Positions 63,449 through 64,000 of a DNA stretch of 64,000 nucleotides are shown piece after piece. The position numbers were made by a program, and so were the translations under genes. This stretch comes from Streptomyces sp. B3I8 (GTDB taxonomy: Bacteria; Actinomycetota; Actinomycetes; Streptomycetales; Streptomycetaceae), in NCBI RefSeq assembly GCF_030816915.1, contig NZ_JAUSYN010000002.1:4477501-4541500 (forward strand), in the 5' to 3' direction. Position 1 is the first letter of the stretch. Every line of letters begins with the position of its first letter. Below the pieces are notes generated by a model. That model was not told where the DNA came from, made no database searches, and was given only the letters and a program-made list of their open reading frames with translations.

Positions 63449-64000
63449 ATGTCCCACGACGGCGGCCCTGGCGTGCCACGGCGCGCGGCCGCGTTCCTCC
63501 TCGCGGGCGCCCTCACGGTGTCCGCGCTCTCCGCCTGCAGCTCCGACGAGAAGGCGAACCGGCCGCTCGCCGGCCAGGACATCGCCCCCGCCGGCCGCGC
63601 CCTCGTCGCCGACGGCGGCACCCTGCGCTGGGCGGTCGACGCCGTGCCGGCCACCCTCAACGCCTTCCAGGCCGACGCCGACGCCGCCACGAGCCGGGTC
63701 GCCGGCGCCGTCCTGCCGTCACTGTTCCGGCTCGACGCGCGGGGCCGTCCGCAGCCGAACCCCGCCTACCTGGAGTCGGCGAAGGTGGTCGACACCGAGC
63801 CGAGGCAGGTGGTTCTGTACCGGCTCGACCAGCAGGCCGTCTGGAGCGACGGCCGAGAGATCGGCGCCGCCGACTTCGCCGCCCAGTGGCGTGCCCTGTC
63901 CGGCAAGGACAACGCCTACTGGACCGCCCGCAACGCCGGCTACGACCGGATCGCGAAGATCGAGCGCGGGCACGACGACCTCGAGGTGAAGGTCACCTTC
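63449..64000 (+). CDS. ABC transporter substrate-binding lipoprotein, family 5 (cut by window end)
   Basis: The first 184 codons of a solute-binding protein. Signal peptide with lipobox LSAC (VSALSACSSDEK), then an oligopeptide-binding SBP_bac_5-type domain: GGTLRWAVDAVPATLNAFQ, VLPSLFRLDARGRPQPNPAYLESAKVV, YRLDQQAVWSDGREIGAADFAAQWRALSG. Such proteins deliver peptides to Opp/Dpp-like permeases. The frame is open to the window end. ATG 63449 follows CGGAGGTGG by 5-8 nt. Confidence 0.88.
   Translation, partial: MSHDGGPGVPRRAAAFLLAGALTVSALSACSSDEKANRPLAGQDIAPAGRALVADGGTLRWAVDAVPATLNAFQADADAATSRVAGAVLPSLFRLDARGRPQPNPAYLESAKVVDTEPRQVVLYRLDQQAVWSDGREIGAADFAAQWRALSGKDNAYWTARNAGYDRIAKIERGHDDLEVKVTF

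Overview
The window is high-GC DNA (about 70-75% by eye) with dense, often overlapping genes, many GTG starts, WhiB, SpoIIE-type phosphatases, DUF397/XRE pairs and a glpX/fumarase/xse/ispH block. This is a Streptomyces chromosome. From memory, the gene order resembles the S. coelicolor stretch around SCO5031 (ahpD) to SCO5107 (sdh); I could not run an alignment. No tRNA, rRNA, CRISPR array or insertion sequence was found.

Layout. 1-1.3 kb: end of a two-component system (partial kinase and NarL-type regulator). 1.4-3.5 kb: a mini-operon with a Flp/Tad-type pilin, a TadG-like protein, a lipoprotein and an OmpA-like protein, but no Tad motor genes. 3.5-11.3 kb: methyltransferase, DUF192 protein, cis-prenyltransferase, PIN-PhoH ATPase, secreted transglycosylase and AI-2E-type permease, with structured intergenic DNA at 4.35-4.47 and 5.1 kb. 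11.4-13.6 kb: ahpC-ahpD divergent from oxyR. 13.6-17.3 kb: PadR-controlled FtsX-type ABC exporter. 17.4-22.1 kb: SPFH/RHH pair, class A PBP, TetR. 22.2-25.5 kb: GAF-SpoIIE-ATPase phosphatase and a frameshifted DUF402 gene.

25.6-37.7 kb is a housekeeping core: class II fumarase, DUF4245, glpX, wblI, DUF1707 protein, class I fumarase, exonuclease VII (xseA/xseB), ispH, polyphosphate glucokinase and ychF. 37.8-47.5 kb is more accessory: orphan RHH antitoxin-like gene, PAP2 enzyme, glycosyltransferase remnant, GntR, tandem-repeat spacer, SPOR-like small protein, mutT, an anti-sigma-type ATPase and a PAS-GAF-SpoIIE phosphatase. 47.0-50.3 kb: a MarR gene divergent from FMN reductase, gamma-resorcylate-decarboxylase-like and intradiol dioxygenase genes. 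50.3-52.8 kb: lipoprotein, DUF397, XRE and an ATPase.

52.8-57.7 kb carries a polymorphic toxin (966 aa, WXG-like N terminus, PD-(D/E)XK-like C terminus) translationally coupled to an Imm49 immunity gene, followed by a second Imm49 gene and the decayed 5' end of a third. After a GH18-like gene come sdhB-sdhA-sdhC and a coupled small coiled-coil gene, then the start of an oligopeptide-type substrate-binding lipoprotein.

Two themes cross the window. Seven genes have a TANNNT box 6-7 nt before the start codon, as expected for leaderless transcripts. Several regulators have palindromes next to their own promoters.
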